Source: Cellulomonas sp. S1-8
GTDB lineage: Bacteria > Actinomycetota > Actinomycetes > Actinomycetales > Cellulomonadaceae
Assembly: GCF_026184235.1 (NCBI RefSeq)
Contig: NZ_CP110806.1
Coordinates: forward strand, 1,922,001 to 1,986,000
DNA: 64,000 nt
Direction of reading: 5' to 3'
Within the stretch, counting starts at the first letter, position 1. Each line of letters starts with the position of its first letter. The position numbers and the translations under genes were made by a program. The notes beneath the pieces were generated by a model. It worked only from the letters and a program-made list of their open reading frames with translations, made no database searches and was not told where the DNA came from. Of the stretch, positions 44,420-53,714 are shown piece by piece.

Positions 44420-47400
44420 GTGCACGCACGACGACGAACGGCCACCGGAGCGCTCACCGCGCTCGCGCTGCTGCTCACCGGTGGCATCGCCACCGCGGGC
44501 GCGGCCCAGGGGGCCGTGTCCACCGACGCACCGCTGCTCCTCAACGAGGTGTACGGCGGTGGCGGCAACTCCGGGGCCCCGTTCGACCGGGACTTCGTCG
44601 AGCTGCACAACCCCGGTGACGCGCCCGTGGACCTCGCGGGGTACTCGCTGCAGTACGCCTCGGTCGCGGGTACCTCGTGGCAGGTCACGCCGCTGTCGGG
44701 CAGCGTGCCGGCGGGGTCCACGTTCGTCGTCGGGCAGGCGTTCGGCAGCAACACCGCGGCCCCGGACGTCCCGGTCGACCTCGAGGGCACGGGTGTGCCG
44801 ATGAGCGGGACGAACGGGAAGGTCGCGCTCGTCGCGGGCGTCACCGCGCTGACCTGCGGCACCGGCTGCGCGGACGTCGACGTCGTCGTCGACCTCGTCG
44901 GGTGGGGACCGAACGCGTCGTCGTACGCGGGCACGGGCCCGGCGCCGGCCACGACCAACGCGACGTCCGTCGCGCGGGACGCCGCGCACACGCACACGGC
45001 CGACAACGCGGCCGACTTCACCGCGGGCGCGCCCTCGCCGGCCCCGGCGGGGACCGACCCGCAGGAGCCGGGTGACCCGCAGGCGGCGACGATCGCCGAG
45101 GTCCAGGGCACGGGTGCGGCGTCCCCGCTGGTCGGGGTCGTCGTGACGACGTCCGGCGTCGTCACGGCGGCGTACCCGACGGGCGGCCTCAGCGGCTACG
45201 TCCTGCAGACCGCCGGCTCGGGTGGCGGCGACGTCGCGTCGCGGACGTCGTCCGACGCGGTCTTCGTCTACTCGCCCGCGACTGCCGGGCAGGTCGAGGT
45301 GGGTCAGCACCTGCGCGTGACCGGTGAGGTCTCGGAGTTCAACGGCCTGACGGAGATCACGGTCTCCGCGGCCGACGCCGTCGAGGTGCTGCCCGCCGCG
45401 GACGCGCCGACGCCGGTGAGCGCGGCGTGGCCCGCCGACGCGGCGGCCCGCGAGGTGCTCGAGTCGATGCTGTTCCTGCCGACCGGTGACCTGACGGTCT
45501 CGAACACGTTCAGCACCAACCAGTACGGCGAGGTGGGCCTGGCATCGGGCACGACGCCGCTGCTGCAGCCGACCGAGGTCGGACGGCCGGGCTCGGCCGA
45601 GGCGGCGGCCGCCGTCGCGGACAACGCGGCCCGTGGGGTCGTCCTGGACGACGGCGCGTCGACCAACTTCCTCGGCGCGGGCAACGGCGGGCTGACCCCG
45701 CCGTACGTCTCGCTCGAGAACCCGGTGCGCGTGGGGGCCGCCGTGCAGGTCACCGAGCCCCTGGTGGTCGACTACCGCAACAACGCCTGGAAGCTCAACC
45801 CGACGACCCCGGTCGTCGCGGGCGGTCCGGCACCGGTGACGTTCGAGGACGACCGCACCGCGGCGCCCGAGGCGGTCGGCGGCGACCTGTCCGTCGCCTC
45901 GTTCAACGTCCTCAACTACTTCACGACGCTCGGCGACGCGACGCCGTCGTGCGTCGCGTACGCGGACCCCACGGGCGAGCCCGTCACGGTCCGCGAGGGC
46001 TGCGACCAGCGCGGGGCCTGGGACGCGGCGGACCTGGAGCGGCAGCAGACCAAGATCGTCGCCGCCATCGCCGCGCTCGACGCGGACGTCGTCGGCCTCA
46101 TGGAGATCGAGAACTCGGCACGCGTCGACGGCGTCGCGGACGAGGCGCTCGCGACCCTGGTCGACGCGCTCAACGCCGCCGCCGGTTCCGAGGAGTGGGC
46201 GTTCGTGCCGTCGTCCGACGAGCTGCCGCCCGCGACGGAGCAGGACGTCATCACCAACGCGATCATCTACCGGACCGCGGCCGTGACCCCCACCGGGGCG
46301 TCGCGTGCGCTGGGCGACCAGAGCGAGGACGACCAGGCCTTCGGCAACGCGCGCGAGCCCATCGGCCAGGTCTTCACGCCGACCGGTGGCGGGGAGCCGT
46401 TCCTCGTCGTCGTCAACCACTTCAAGTCCAAGGGATCGCCCGGCCCGTGGCCCGGCGACGCCGACGCGGGCGACGGTCAGGGCGCGTCCAACGAGTCGCG
46501 CGTGCGGCAGGCGACAGCGCTGCGCGACTGGGTGCCGAGCGTCCAGGGTGACGCGGAGGCGGTCGCGCTCGTCGGCGACTTCAACTCCTACACGCTCGAG
46601 GACCCGCTGCAGGTGCTGTACGACGTCGGCTACGTCGACGCGGTCGCGGCGCTCGCACCCGGGCAGTACAGCTACTCGTTCGGTGGCCTGTCCGGCTCGC
46701 TGGACCACGTGCTGCTCAACGAGGCCGCTGCGGCCCGCGCCACCGGCGCGGACGTGTGGGAGATCAACGCCCCGGAGTCGATCGCGCTGGAGTACAGCCG
46801 GTACGCCTACCACGGCACGACGTTCTGGGCGCCCGACGCGTACCGGTCGTCGGACCACGACCCGGTGGTCGTGGGGCTGAGCGCGGGCGACGCGAACGAG
46901 GGTCCGGTCGACCTCACGTTCCTCAACATCAACGACTTCCACGGGCGCATCGACGCCAACACCGTGAAGTTCGCGGGTACGGTCGAGCAGCAGCGCGCAG
47001 CGGCCGACGGTCCGGTCGCGTTCCTGTCGGCCGGCGACAACATCGGCGCGTCCGTGTTCGCGTCTGCCGTCCAGCAGGACCAGCCGACGATCGACGTGCT
47101 CAACGCACTGGACCTCGCGGCCACGGCCGTCGGCAACCACGAGTTCGACCAGGGGTACGACGACCTGGTCGACCGCGTGGTCGCCGGCGGGGAGAACGCG
47201 CAGTTCCCGCACCTCGGCGCCAACGTGTACCTCGCGGGGACGACGACCCCGGCGCTCGACGAGTACGCGCTGATCGACATGGACGGTGTGACGGTCGGCG
47301 TCATCGGTGCGGTCACGGAGGAGACCCCGTCGTTGGTCACGCCCGGCGGCATCGCGGCCCTCGACTTCGGGGACCCGGTCGAGGCCGTGAACCGCGTCGC

Positions 47401-49399
47401 CGCGGAGCTCACCGACGGTGACGAGGCCAACGGCGAGGCCGACGTGCTCGTGGCCGAGTACCACGAGGGTGCGGGCGCCGGGACGCCCGACGGGGCGACC
47501 CTGGAGGAGGAGATCGCCGGCGGCGGCGCCTTCGCCGCGATCGTCACGGAGACCGACGCGGTCGTGGACGCGATCTTCACGGGCCACACGCACAAGCAGT
47601 ACGCGTGGTTCGGGCCCGTGGGCGACGGCGACGCGACGCGTCCCGTCGTGCAGACCGGCTCGTACGGCGAGCTCATCGGCAAGGTCGTCCTGACCTACGA
47701 CCCGGCGACCGACGAGGTCACCGCGGCCACGGCCGAGAACGTCGCCCGCACGACCACGCCGGACGCGGAGCTGGTCGCGGCGTACCCGCGGGTGGCCGAG
47801 GTCAGCGCGATCGTGGCCGCCGCGCTCGCGTACGCGAACGAGGTCGGCTCGCAGCCGGTCGGGTCCGTGACGGCGGACGTCACCACCGCGTTCAGCGGCG
47901 GCTCGTACGTCGACGGCGTGTACGTCGGCTCGGCGCCCGGCACGACGACGGGCCGCGACGACCGCAGCCGCGAGTCGACCCTCGGGTCGCTCGTGGCCGA
48001 CGCCCTGGTCGACACCCTGTCGGCGCCGGAGCGCGGCGGTGCGCAGATCGGCGTCGTCAACCCCGGCGGCATGCGTGCCGAGCTGATCTACGCGCCCGAC
48101 GGCACCATCACCTACGCCGAGGCGAACGGCGTCCTGCCGTTCGTCAACAACCTCTGGACGACCACGCTCACCGGCGCCCAGGTGGTCACGATGCTCGAGC
48201 AGCAGTGGCAGACCAACGCGGACGGCACGATCCCGAGCCGCCCGTACCTGCAGCTCGGCCTCTCGGACAACGTGGCGTACACGTACGACGTGTCGCGCGC
48301 GCTGGGCGACCGGATCACGTCGGTCACGGTCGACGGCGAGCCCATCGACCCCGACGCCCCGTACCGCATCGGCACGTTCTCGTTCCTCGCGCAGGGCGGG
48401 GACAACTTCCGGGTCTTCACGGAGGGCACGCAGACGGCCGACTCGGGTCTCATCGACCGTGACGCGTGGATCGCCTACCTGGAGACGAACCCGGGGATCG
48501 CCCCGGACTTCGCCGAGCGGGCGGTCGCCGTCCCCGCGCTCACTGATCCCGTCGCAGCGGGCGGGGAGCTGACGTTCACGGTCGGGGGGATCAACCTCAC
48601 GAGCCTGGGCGCGCCGCTCAACACACAGGTCGAGGTGCGCCTCGGAGACGACGTGCTCGGCACGTTCCCGCTGGTCCAGGGCAACGGTCCGGACGCCTCG
48701 GCGCAGGTCACGGTCACCGTGCCGGCGGGCCTGGCGCCCGGTGCGCACACCCTGACGGTCGTCGCGGCGCCGAGCGGGACCACCGCGAGCGTGCCGTTCA
48801 CGGTCGAGGAGTCCGCGACCGCGTCCACCACGACGCTGACGGCCTCACCGACCACGCAGGTGTTCGGGACGCGCGGCACGCGGGTCCGCCTGTCCGCGAC
48901 GGTCACGTCGCAGGCGCCCGTCACGGGCTCGGTGCAGTTCGTCGCCGGCCAGGACGTGCTCGGCACGGCGACGCTGCGCGGCGGCCGGGCGGTCCTCACG
49001 CTGCCCGCCGACACCCCGGCCGGCACCTACCAGGTCGTCGCGCGCTACGCCGGGACCGACGGGGTCGCGGGGTCGGAGTCGGCGCCGGTCACGGTGACGG
49101 TCGCCAAGGCGACCAGCGGGACGACGCTGAGCGTCGTGCAGTCGCCGTTCCCGCGCCTCATCCCGTCGGTGTGGGTCGCGACGGTCGGGCTCGACACGTC
49201 ACGCCTGCCCCAGGGGCGGGTCGAGCTGCGCGAGGGCAGCCGGGTGGTCGCGCGGGCGAACGTCGTCCTGGGGGTCGCGATCGGCACGGTGCCGCGTGAC
49301 CTCGGCTCCGGGACGCACCGACTGACGGCGGTGTTCGTGCCCGACGCCCCAGCGGATGTCGCGGGCAGCACGAGCCGGACGGTCACCGTCCGCGGCTGA
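44420..49399 (+). CDS. Secreted multidomain nuclease/5'-nucleotidase (LTD, ExeM/NucH nuclease, metallophosphatase, Ig-like repeats)
   Basis: A 1659-residue extracellular protein. Order of domains: signal peptide (~1-31); lamin-tail (LTD) domain (~37-165, LLLNEVYGGGGNSGAPFDRD); an OB-like nuclease-associated region (~190-470); an endonuclease/exonuclease/phosphatase domain (~490-825) with VASFNVLNYFTTLGD, the glutamate motif VVGLMEIEN, GDFNSYTLEDPL and SSDHDPVVVG; a calcineurin-type phosphatase (~830-1090) with NDFHGR, GDNIGAS, GNHEFDQ and GHTH; a 5'-nucleotidase C-terminal domain (~1120-1370, VNPGGMRAEL, YRIGTFSFLAQGGDNF); then about three Ig-like modules (1375-1659). No LPXTG. GTG 44420 has GGAGGGG. 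It should degrade extracellular DNA/RNA to nucleosides and phosphate. It is monocistronic. Confidence 0.9.
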   Translation: MHARRRTATGALTALALLLTGGIATAGAAQGAVSTDAPLLLNEVYGGGGNSGAPFDRDFVELHNPGDAPVDLAGYSLQYASVAGTSWQVTPLSGSVPAGSTFVVGQAFGSNTAAPDVPVDLEGTGVPMSGTNGKVALVAGVTALTCGTGCADVDVVVDLVGWGPNASSYAGTGPAPATTNATSVARDAAHTHTADNAADFTAGAPSPAPAGTDPQEPGDPQAATIAEVQGTGAASPLVGVVVTTSGVVTAAYPTGGLSGYVLQTAGSGGGDVASRTSSDAVFVYSPATAGQVEVGQHLRVTGEVSEFNGLTEITVSAADAVEVLPAADAPTPVSAAWPADAAAREVLESMLFLPTGDLTVSNTFSTNQYGEVGLASGTTPLLQPTEVGRPGSAEAAAAVADNAARGVVLDDGASTNFLGAGNGGLTPPYVSLENPVRVGAAVQVTEPLVVDYRNNAWKLNPTTPVVAGGPAPVTFEDDRTAAPEAVGGDLSVASFNVLNYFTTLGDATPSCVAYADPTGEPVTVREGCDQRGAWDAADLERQQTKIVAAIAALDADVVGLMEIENSARVDGVADEALATLVDALNAAAGSEEWAFVPSSDELPPATEQDVITNAIIYRTAAVTPTGASRALGDQSEDDQAFGNAREPIGQVFTPTGGGEPFLVVVNHFKSKGSPGPWPGDADAGDGQGASNESRVRQATALRDWVPSVQGDAEAVALVGDFNSYTLEDPLQVLYDVGYVDAVAALAPGQYSYSFGGLSGSLDHVLLNEAAAARATGADVWEINAPESIALEYSRYAYHGTTFWAPDAYRSSDHDPVVVGLSAGDANEGPVDLTFLNINDFHGRIDANTVKFAGTVEQQRAAADGPVAFLSAGDNIGASVFASAVQQDQPTIDVLNALDLAATAVGNHEFDQGYDDLVDRVVAGGENAQFPHLGANVYLAGTTTPALDEYALIDMDGVTVGVIGAVTEETPSLVTPGGIAALDFGDPVEAVNRVAAELTDGDEANGEADVLVAEYHEGAGAGTPDGATLEEEIAGGGAFAAIVTETDAVVDAIFTGHTHKQYAWFGPVGDGDATRPVVQTGSYGELIGKVVLTYDPATDEVTAATAENVARTTTPDAELVAAYPRVAEVSAIVAAALAYANEVGSQPVGSVTADVTTAFSGGSYVDGVYVGSAPGTTTGRDDRSRESTLGSLVADALVDTLSAPERGGAQIGVVNPGGMRAELIYAPDGTITYAEANGVLPFVNNLWTTTLTGAQVVTMLEQQWQTNADGTIPSRPYLQLGLSDNVAYTYDVSRALGDRITSVTVDGEPIDPDAPYRIGTFSFLAQGGDNFRVFTEGTQTADSGLIDRDAWIAYLETNPGIAPDFAERAVAVPALTDPVAAGGELTFTVGGINLTSLGAPLNTQVEVRLGDDVLGTFPLVQGNGPDASAQVTVTVPAGLAPGAHTLTVVAAPSGTTASVPFTVEESATASTTTLTASPTTQVFGTRGTRVRLSATVTSQAPVTGSVQFVAGQDVLGTATLRGGRAVLTLPADTPAGTYQVVARYAGTDGVAGSESAPVTVTVAKATSGTTLSVVQSPFPRLIPSVWVATVGLDTSRLPQGRVELREGSRVVARANVVLGVAIGTVPRDLGSGTHRLTAVFVPDAPADVAGSTSRTVTVRG

Positions 49400-49413
49400 C
49401 GCACCACGACGAG

Positions 49414-49443
49414 GGGCCCGGCCGGAGCGATCCGGCCGGGCCC
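49414..49443. terminator. Terminator after the nuclease gene, possibly bidirectional
   Basis: GGGCCCGGCCGG (49414-49425) pairs with CCGGCCGGGCCC (49432-49443), a perfect 12-bp stem with a 6-base loop, 15 bases past the stop. It also lies beyond the end of trpB2 on the other strand. Confidence 0.85.
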
Positions 49444-49581
49444 TACGGCGTTCTGGGCGCGGTGCGGTCGGGCAGCGGCAGTTCCTCACCGCGGTGCTTG
49501 TCGGCAAGGCGCAGCCAGTCGGTGACGAAGGTCCCGTCGTCGTCCGTGTCATCTTTCCGGTCGGCCGTGTCCGTGCCTCCG

Positions 49582-50892
49582 TCAGACGTAGTCGTGGTAC
49601 GCGGGCAGGTCCAGCACCCCGTTGCCCGACAGCCCGATGACGATCGTCTCGTCGGTCGTGGCCGCACGCGCGTGAGCGATCGCCCCGGCCACCGCGTGCG
49701 TCGACTCCGGCGCCGGGATGATGCCCTCGGCGCGCGCGAACGCGATGCCCGCCGCGAACGCCGCGTCCTGGTCCACCGCGATGGCGTCCATGAGCCCCAG
49801 CGCGTAGGCGTGCGACACCATCGGCGCCATGCCGTGGTACCGCAGCCCGCCCGCGTGGATCGGCGGCGGGACGAAGTCCTTGCCGAGGGTGTGCATCTTG
49901 AGCAGCGGCGTCAGCCCGGCCACGTCGCCGAAGTCGTACCGGTACTCGCCCTGGGTCAGCGACGGGCACGCGGCCGGCTCGCACGCGACGACGCGCGTCG
50001 TCGTCCCGTCACGCAGGTTGCGACCCAGGAACGGGAAGCTCAGGCCGGCCAGGTTGGACCCGCCACCCGCGCACCCGAACACCACGTCCGCGGTCTCGCC
50101 GATCTCGTCGAGCTGGACGAGCGCCTCCTGCCCGATGACGCTCTGGTGCAGCAGGACGTGGTTGAGCACCGAGCCGAGCGCGTAGTGCGCGTGCGGGTCC
50201 TTCGCCGCGGCCTCGACCGCCTCGCTGATGGCCATGCCGAGGGACCCCGTGGTCGTCGGGTCCGCCGCGAGCATGGCGCGGCCGGCGTCCGTGAGGTCCG
50301 ACGGCGACGGGTGGCACGTCGCCCCGTACGTCTCCATCTGCATGCGCCGGTACGGCTTGGCGTCGTACGACGCGCGCACCTGCCACACCTCGCACCCCAG
50401 GCCCAGCAGCGAGCACGCCATCGACAGCGACGCGCCCCACTGCCCGGCCCCGGTCTCCGTCGTCAGGCGCGTGGTGCCCTCGATCGCGTTGTAGTACGCC
50501 TGCGCGACCGCCGTGTTCGGCTTGTGCGAGCCCGCGGGGGAGCCGCCCTCGTACTTGTAGTAGATCTTCGCGGGCGTGCCCAGCGCCCGCTCGAGACGTC
50601 GGGCCCGCAGCAGCGGCGACGGCCGCCACAGCGCGTAGATCTCCCGGACCGTCTGCGGGATCTCGACCCACCGCTCGGTCGAGACCTCCTGCGCGATGAG
50701 GGCCATCGGGAACAGCGGGGCCAGGTCGTCCGGCGTCAGCGGCTCCCGCGTGCCCGGGTGCAGCGCCGGCGGGCACGGCTCGGGCAGGTCGGCCGCGAGG
50801 TTGTACCAGTGGGTCGGCACGGCGGACGGCACCAGGGTGCCGACCGGGTCGGTCAGCGGTGCAGGTCGGGTCGTGTCGGGAGGGGTGGTCAT
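49582..50892 (-). CDS. trpB2: TrpB2-type tryptophan synthase beta-like PLP enzyme (orphan)
   Basis: PLP-dependent enzyme of the TrpB2 branch, 436 residues. The PLP lysine is in [13 protein letters not shown] (Lys124) and the phosphate-binding loop is [11 protein letters not shown]. The long N-terminal part ([26 protein letters not shown]) and the [12 protein letters not shown] box are typical of TrpB2, not TrpB1. No trpA or other trp gene is nearby, so it probably converts indole plus serine (or phosphoserine) to tryptophan independently, salvaging free indole. ATG 50892 is about 90 bases downstream of a minus-strand TAGGCT box (50985-50980). Confidence 0.88.
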   Translation of the reverse strand: MTTPPDTTRPAPLTDPVGTLVPSAVPTHWYNLAADLPEPCPPALHPGTREPLTPDDLAPLFPMALIAQEVSTERWVEIPQTVREIYALWRPSPLLRARRLERALGTPAKIYYKYEGGSPAGSHKPNTAVAQAYYNAIEGTTRLTTETGAGQWGASLSMACSLLGLGCEVWQVRASYDAKPYRRMQMETYGATCHPSPSDLTDAGRAMLAADPTTTGSLGMAISEAVEAAAKDPHAHYALGSVLNHVLLHQSVIGQEALVQLDEIGETADVVFGCAGGGSNLAGLSFPFLGRNLRDGTTTRVVACEPAACPSLTQGEYRYDFGDVAGLTPLLKMHTLGKDFVPPPIHAGGLRYHGMAPMVSHAYALGLMDAIAVDQDAAFAAGIAFARAEGIIPAPESTHAVAGAIAHARAATTDETIVIGLSGNGVLDLPAYHDYV

Positions 50893-51046
50893 CTCGCCTC
50901 GCAGGTTCGGGCGCGTGGGCGCGCGGCATCGGTGCCGGACCGCCCGCGAAGGTCCCGCCGTCGGCGACCCGCACCCGGGAGCCTAGCTGTCGTCGCCCGC
51001 GGGATCGGGACGCCGTTGGTCCCAGGGCGAGGGCGGGTCGCGGTCG

Positions 51047-51052
51047 TAGGGT
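51047..51052 (+). promoter_or_regulatory. -10 box (TAGGGT) of the DUF6544-like gene
   Basis: TAGGGT lies 67 bases upstream of ATG 51120, in the 227-base divergent gap with trpB2. No -35 is clear. The same hexamer precedes the TPP riboswitch at 52111. Confidence 0.4.
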
Positions 51053-51119
51053 CGCGAGAGCACCGCACCCCTTCGACGTCACGCGACACGCGCCACCCGC
51101 AGCTCGTCCAGGAGCACCC

Positions 51120-52157
51120 ATGCCCGCAGGATCGTCCGGCTCCATGCGGACCGCGGTCGTCGGCGGCGCCGTGCTCGCCGTGCTCGCCGTGCTCGCCGGA
51201 TACGCGTTCGCCTCCGCCGGTCCGACCAGCCTCCACGCCCGGTGGCGGCGTCAGGCCACCCGGGCGCTGCTCGAGGTCGACCCGGCACCGTCGCCCCTCA
51301 CCGAGAAGGACCTCGTCGGCCTGCCGGGGCCGCTGGCCGCCTACGTGCGCCGATCCGGGGCGATCGGCCGGCCGCGGGTGGTGAGCGTCGACGTGACGTT
51401 CCACGGCCGCATCCGCGGCGCACCCGATCAGCCATGGATGTCCTTCACCGGCAGGCAGGTGAACACCTACGGTCCGCGACCCCAGCGCGCCTTCCTCCTG
51501 GACGCCACCCGGTCGGGTCTGCCGGTCACCGTCCTGCACCAGTACGCCGACGCGACGGCGACGATGCGCGCGAAGGTCCTCTCACTGGTCCCCGTCCTCG
51601 ACGCGGCAGGCCCCGAGATGGACCAGGGGGAGACGGTCACGGTGCTCAACGACCTCGTGGTCCTCGCCCCGGGTGCCATCGCCGACGCACCCGTCCGGTG
51701 GACGGCCCTCGACGACACCCACGTGCGCGCCGAGTACACCGACGGGGACCGGTGCGTGTGCGCCGTGCTGACGTTCGACGCCGCGCACGACCTCGTCGAC
51801 TTCACCTCGGAGGACCGGTTCCGCGCGTCCCCGGACGGCAGGTCCTTCACCCGCCAGCGGTGGTCCACCCCGCTGCGCGCGCACCGTGACACGGACGGTC
51901 GCCGCGTCCTCGCCTCCGGCGCCGGGCGGTGGCACCCGCCGCACCCCGGGCCGGCCTTCACCTACGTCGAGATCCACGTGGACGACGTCAGGGACAACCC
52001 GCGCGGGCTCGCCCCCCGGGCGCGCCCGGACGGCGCGGGCGCGCCCGGACGGCGCGGACGCGCGCGTCCGACGGTCGAGACCGGGTCGCGAGGGTCCCGT
52101 CGCCACGGACTAGGGTCGGAGTCGAGACACGGGGTGCCCTGTACCGAGCAGGGCTGA
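51120..52157 (+). CDS. DUF6544-like protein with a membrane anchor and aberrant 3' end
   Basis: 345-residue protein with an N-terminal membrane segment (VVGGAVLAVLAVLAGYAFASA, ~11-31) followed by a domain resembling DUF6544 (LPGPLAAYVRRSGAIGRPRVVSVDVTFHGRI, PWMSFTGRQVNTYGP, ENRFRAS-like DFTSEDRFRASPDGRSF, and YVEIHVDDVRDNP near the end). ATG 51120 has AGGAGC upstream. The last ~45 residues are Gly/Arg-rich with no family character and the stop (52155-52157) lies inside the TPP riboswitch. A 19-bp tandem duplication at 52018-52055 shifts the frame there; one copy fewer would end the protein at a TAG at 52111-52113. Function unknown. Confidence 0.7.
   Translation: MPAGSSGSMRTAVVGGAVLAVLAVLAGYAFASAGPTSLHARWRRQATRALLEVDPAPSPLTEKDLVGLPGPLAAYVRRSGAIGRPRVVSVDVTFHGRIRGAPDQPWMSFTGRQVNTYGPRPQRAFLLDATRSGLPVTVLHQYADATATMRAKVLSLVPVLDAAGPEMDQGETVTVLNDLVVLAPGAIADAPVRWTALDDTHVRAEYTDGDRCVCAVLTFDAAHDLVDFTSEDRFRASPDGRSFTRQRWSTPLRAHRDTDGRRVLASGAGRWHPPHPGPAFTYVEIHVDDVRDNPRGLAPRARPDGAGAPGRRGRARPTVETGSRGSRRHGLGSESRHGVPCTEQG
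52018..52055 (+). repeat. Perfect 19-bp tandem duplication in the 3' end of the DUF6544-like gene
   Basis: GGGCGCGCCCGGACGGCGC occurs at 52018-52036 and again at 52037-52055. Nineteen is not a multiple of three, so the duplication changes the reading frame. Confidence 0.9.
52111..52116 (+). promoter_or_regulatory. -10 box (TAGGGT) of the thiamine operon
   Basis: TAGGGT sits 15 bases before the riboswitch; the start point would be near 52123. No clear -35. Confidence 0.5.
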
Positions 52158-52203
52158 GATCACACCCGTCGAACCTGATCTCGTTCGTACGAGCGAAGGG
52201 ATG
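52126..52203 (+). ncRNA. TPP riboswitch (THI element)
   Basis: The conserved THI-box elements occur in order: GGGGTGCCC at 52131-52139, the HMP-sensing CTGAGA at 52154-52159, ACACCC, GAACCTGATC at 52171-52180, and the closing GCGAAGGGA at 52194-52201. It ends at the thiM ribosome-binding site, so TPP binding should hide AAGGG and block translation, as in the translational riboswitches common in high-GC bacteria. It directly precedes thiM-thiE-thiD/tenA. Confidence 0.95.
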
Positions 52204-52209
52204 TCCGTC

Positions 52210-53046
52210 ATGACGTCTGCCCTGCCCACCCCGCACGACCTCGCCGCCGCGTGCGGCGCGGCCCTCGACGACCTGCGGGCCCGCACACCGCTGGTGCAGT
52301 GCCTGACCAACGAGGTGACCACCAACCTCGTCGCCAACGCCCTGCTCGCCGTGGGCGCCTCGCCCGCGATGGCGAGCGTCCCGGGCGAGGCCGAGGAGCT
52401 GGCGGGCGTCGCCGGCGCCGTGCTCGTCAACCTCGGCACCCCGGGCCCCGACCAGCGCGCGTGCGTCGGCTCGACCGTGGCCGCCGCGGCCGGCGCGGGC
52501 GTGCCGTGGGTGCTCGACCCCGTCGCCGTGGGCGTGCTGTCGGTCCGCACGCGTCTGGCGGCCCACCTGCTGACCGAGCGGCCCGCAGTGGTGCGGGGCA
52601 ACGCGAGCGAGGTCCGCGCGCTCGCGGGCTTCGTGTCGGCCGGGCGCGGGGTCGACGCCCGCGACGGCGTCGAGGCGGCTGTCGACGCCGCGGACGCGCT
52701 CGCCCGCCTGACGGGCGGCGCGGTGGCGGTGTCCGGACCGGTGGACCTCGTCACCGACGGTGCGACGCGGGTGCGGCTGGCGGTGGGCGACCCGCTGCTC
52801 ACCGCGATCACGGGCGCCGGGTGCGCGCTCGGCGGGCTGGTCGCGGCGTTCGCGGCGGTCGCCCCGCCGCTGACGGCCGCCGTGGCCGCGTCGACCGCCC
52901 TGGGCCGGGCCGCCGAGCGTGCCGCGGTCGGTGCGCGCGGTCCGGCGTCGTTCCAGGTCGGGCTCCTCGACGAGCTGTACCGGCTCACCCCCGACGACCT
53001 GGCGGCCCGCGTGGCGTCCGCGCAGCGGGTCGGGGTGCCGGCATGA
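52210..53046 (+). CDS. thiM: ThiM, hydroxyethylthiazole kinase
   Basis: ATP-dependent kinase salvaging the thiazole moiety of thiamine. 278 residues. Signatures: TPLVQCLTNEVTTNLVANALLAVGASPAM at the N-terminus, VLDPVAVG and the anion-hole/catalytic Cys segment ITGAGCALGGLVAAF. ATG 52210 is preferred to ATG 52201, because the riboswitch's AAGGG ends just at 52200 and would be about 9 bases from 52210. First gene under the TPP riboswitch. The stop overlaps thiE in ATGA. Confidence 0.93.
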   Translation: MTSALPTPHDLAAACGAALDDLRARTPLVQCLTNEVTTNLVANALLAVGASPAMASVPGEAEELAGVAGAVLVNLGTPGPDQRACVGSTVAAAAGAGVPWVLDPVAVGVLSVRTRLAAHLLTERPAVVRGNASEVRALAGFVSAGRGVDARDGVEAAVDAADALARLTGGAVAVSGPVDLVTDGATRVRLAVGDPLLTAITGAGCALGGLVAAFAAVAPPLTAAVAASTALGRAAERAAVGARGPASFQVGLLDELYRLTPDDLAARVASAQRVGVPA

Positions 53047-53714
53047 CCGCGCTCCCCGGCGGCGTCTACCTGGTGCTCGACGCCGACGTGTGTGCCACGG
53101 CGGGCCACCACCCCGCGCAGGTGGCCGGTGCCGCGGTCCGTGCCGGCGTCGGCACGGTGCAGGTCCGGGCCAAGCGCGCGACGGCCCGTGAGCTCGTCGC
53201 CCTCACGGTGACGGTGGCCGACGCCCTGCAGATCGCCGGGCCCGCGGTGCTCGTCGTGGACGACCGTGTGGACGTCGCGCTCGCGGCCCGGGCACGCGGC
53301 GCGCGGGTCGACGGGGTGCACGTCGGGCGCCGCGACCTCGAGGTCGAGGACGCCCGTGCCCTGCTCGGCCCGGACGCGGTGGTCGGCTCGTCGGCCGCCG
53401 ACCCCGCGCACGTGCGCGCCGCCGCCGGCGCCGACTACCTCGGCAGCGGGCCCGTGCGGCTGACCCCGACCAAGCCCGAGGCGGGCCCTGCGATCGGGTT
53501 CGACGGCCTGCGTGCCGCCGTCGCGGCGGCCGACGGGCGACCCGTGGTCGCGATCGGCGGCCTGGGGGTCGCCGACGTCGCCGCGCTGCGCGCCGCCGGG
53601 GTGCACGCGATGGCGGTCGTGAGCGCGATCTGCGCCGCACCCGATCCGGCTGCGGCAGCAGCGGGCCTCGTCGCCGCGTGGGACCACGCCGACGTCGCGG
53701 GCGCGGCCCGGTGA
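53043..53714 (+). CDS. thiE: ThiE, thiamine-phosphate synthase
   Basis: TIM-barrel enzyme joining HMP-PP and thiazole phosphate to thiamine phosphate. 223 residues. Recognisable segments are VGTVQVRAKRATARELV (substrate Lys/Arg region), VLVVDDRVDVALAARARGARVDGVHVGRRDL, ADYLGSGPVRLTPTKPEAGPAIG (the TxTK phosphate loop) and VVAIGGL. ATG 53043 overlaps the thiM stop, and its own stop overlaps the next gene by GTGA. The upstream open frame is a shadow of thiM. Confidence 0.93.
   Translation: MTALPGGVYLVLDADVCATAGHHPAQVAGAAVRAGVGTVQVRAKRATARELVALTVTVADALQIAGPAVLVVDDRVDVALAARARGARVDGVHVGRRDLEVEDARALLGPDAVVGSSAADPAHVRAAAGADYLGSGPVRLTPTKPEAGPAIGFDGLRAAVAAADGRPVVAIGGLGVADVAALRAAGVHAMAVVSAICAAPDPAAAAAGLVAAWDHADVAGAAR

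Noticed and set aside
44279..48748. 1489-residue antisense frame opposite the nuclease gene
   Set aside because: Low-complexity Arg/Val/Asp/Gly-rich composition and no motifs; a shadow of the real gene.
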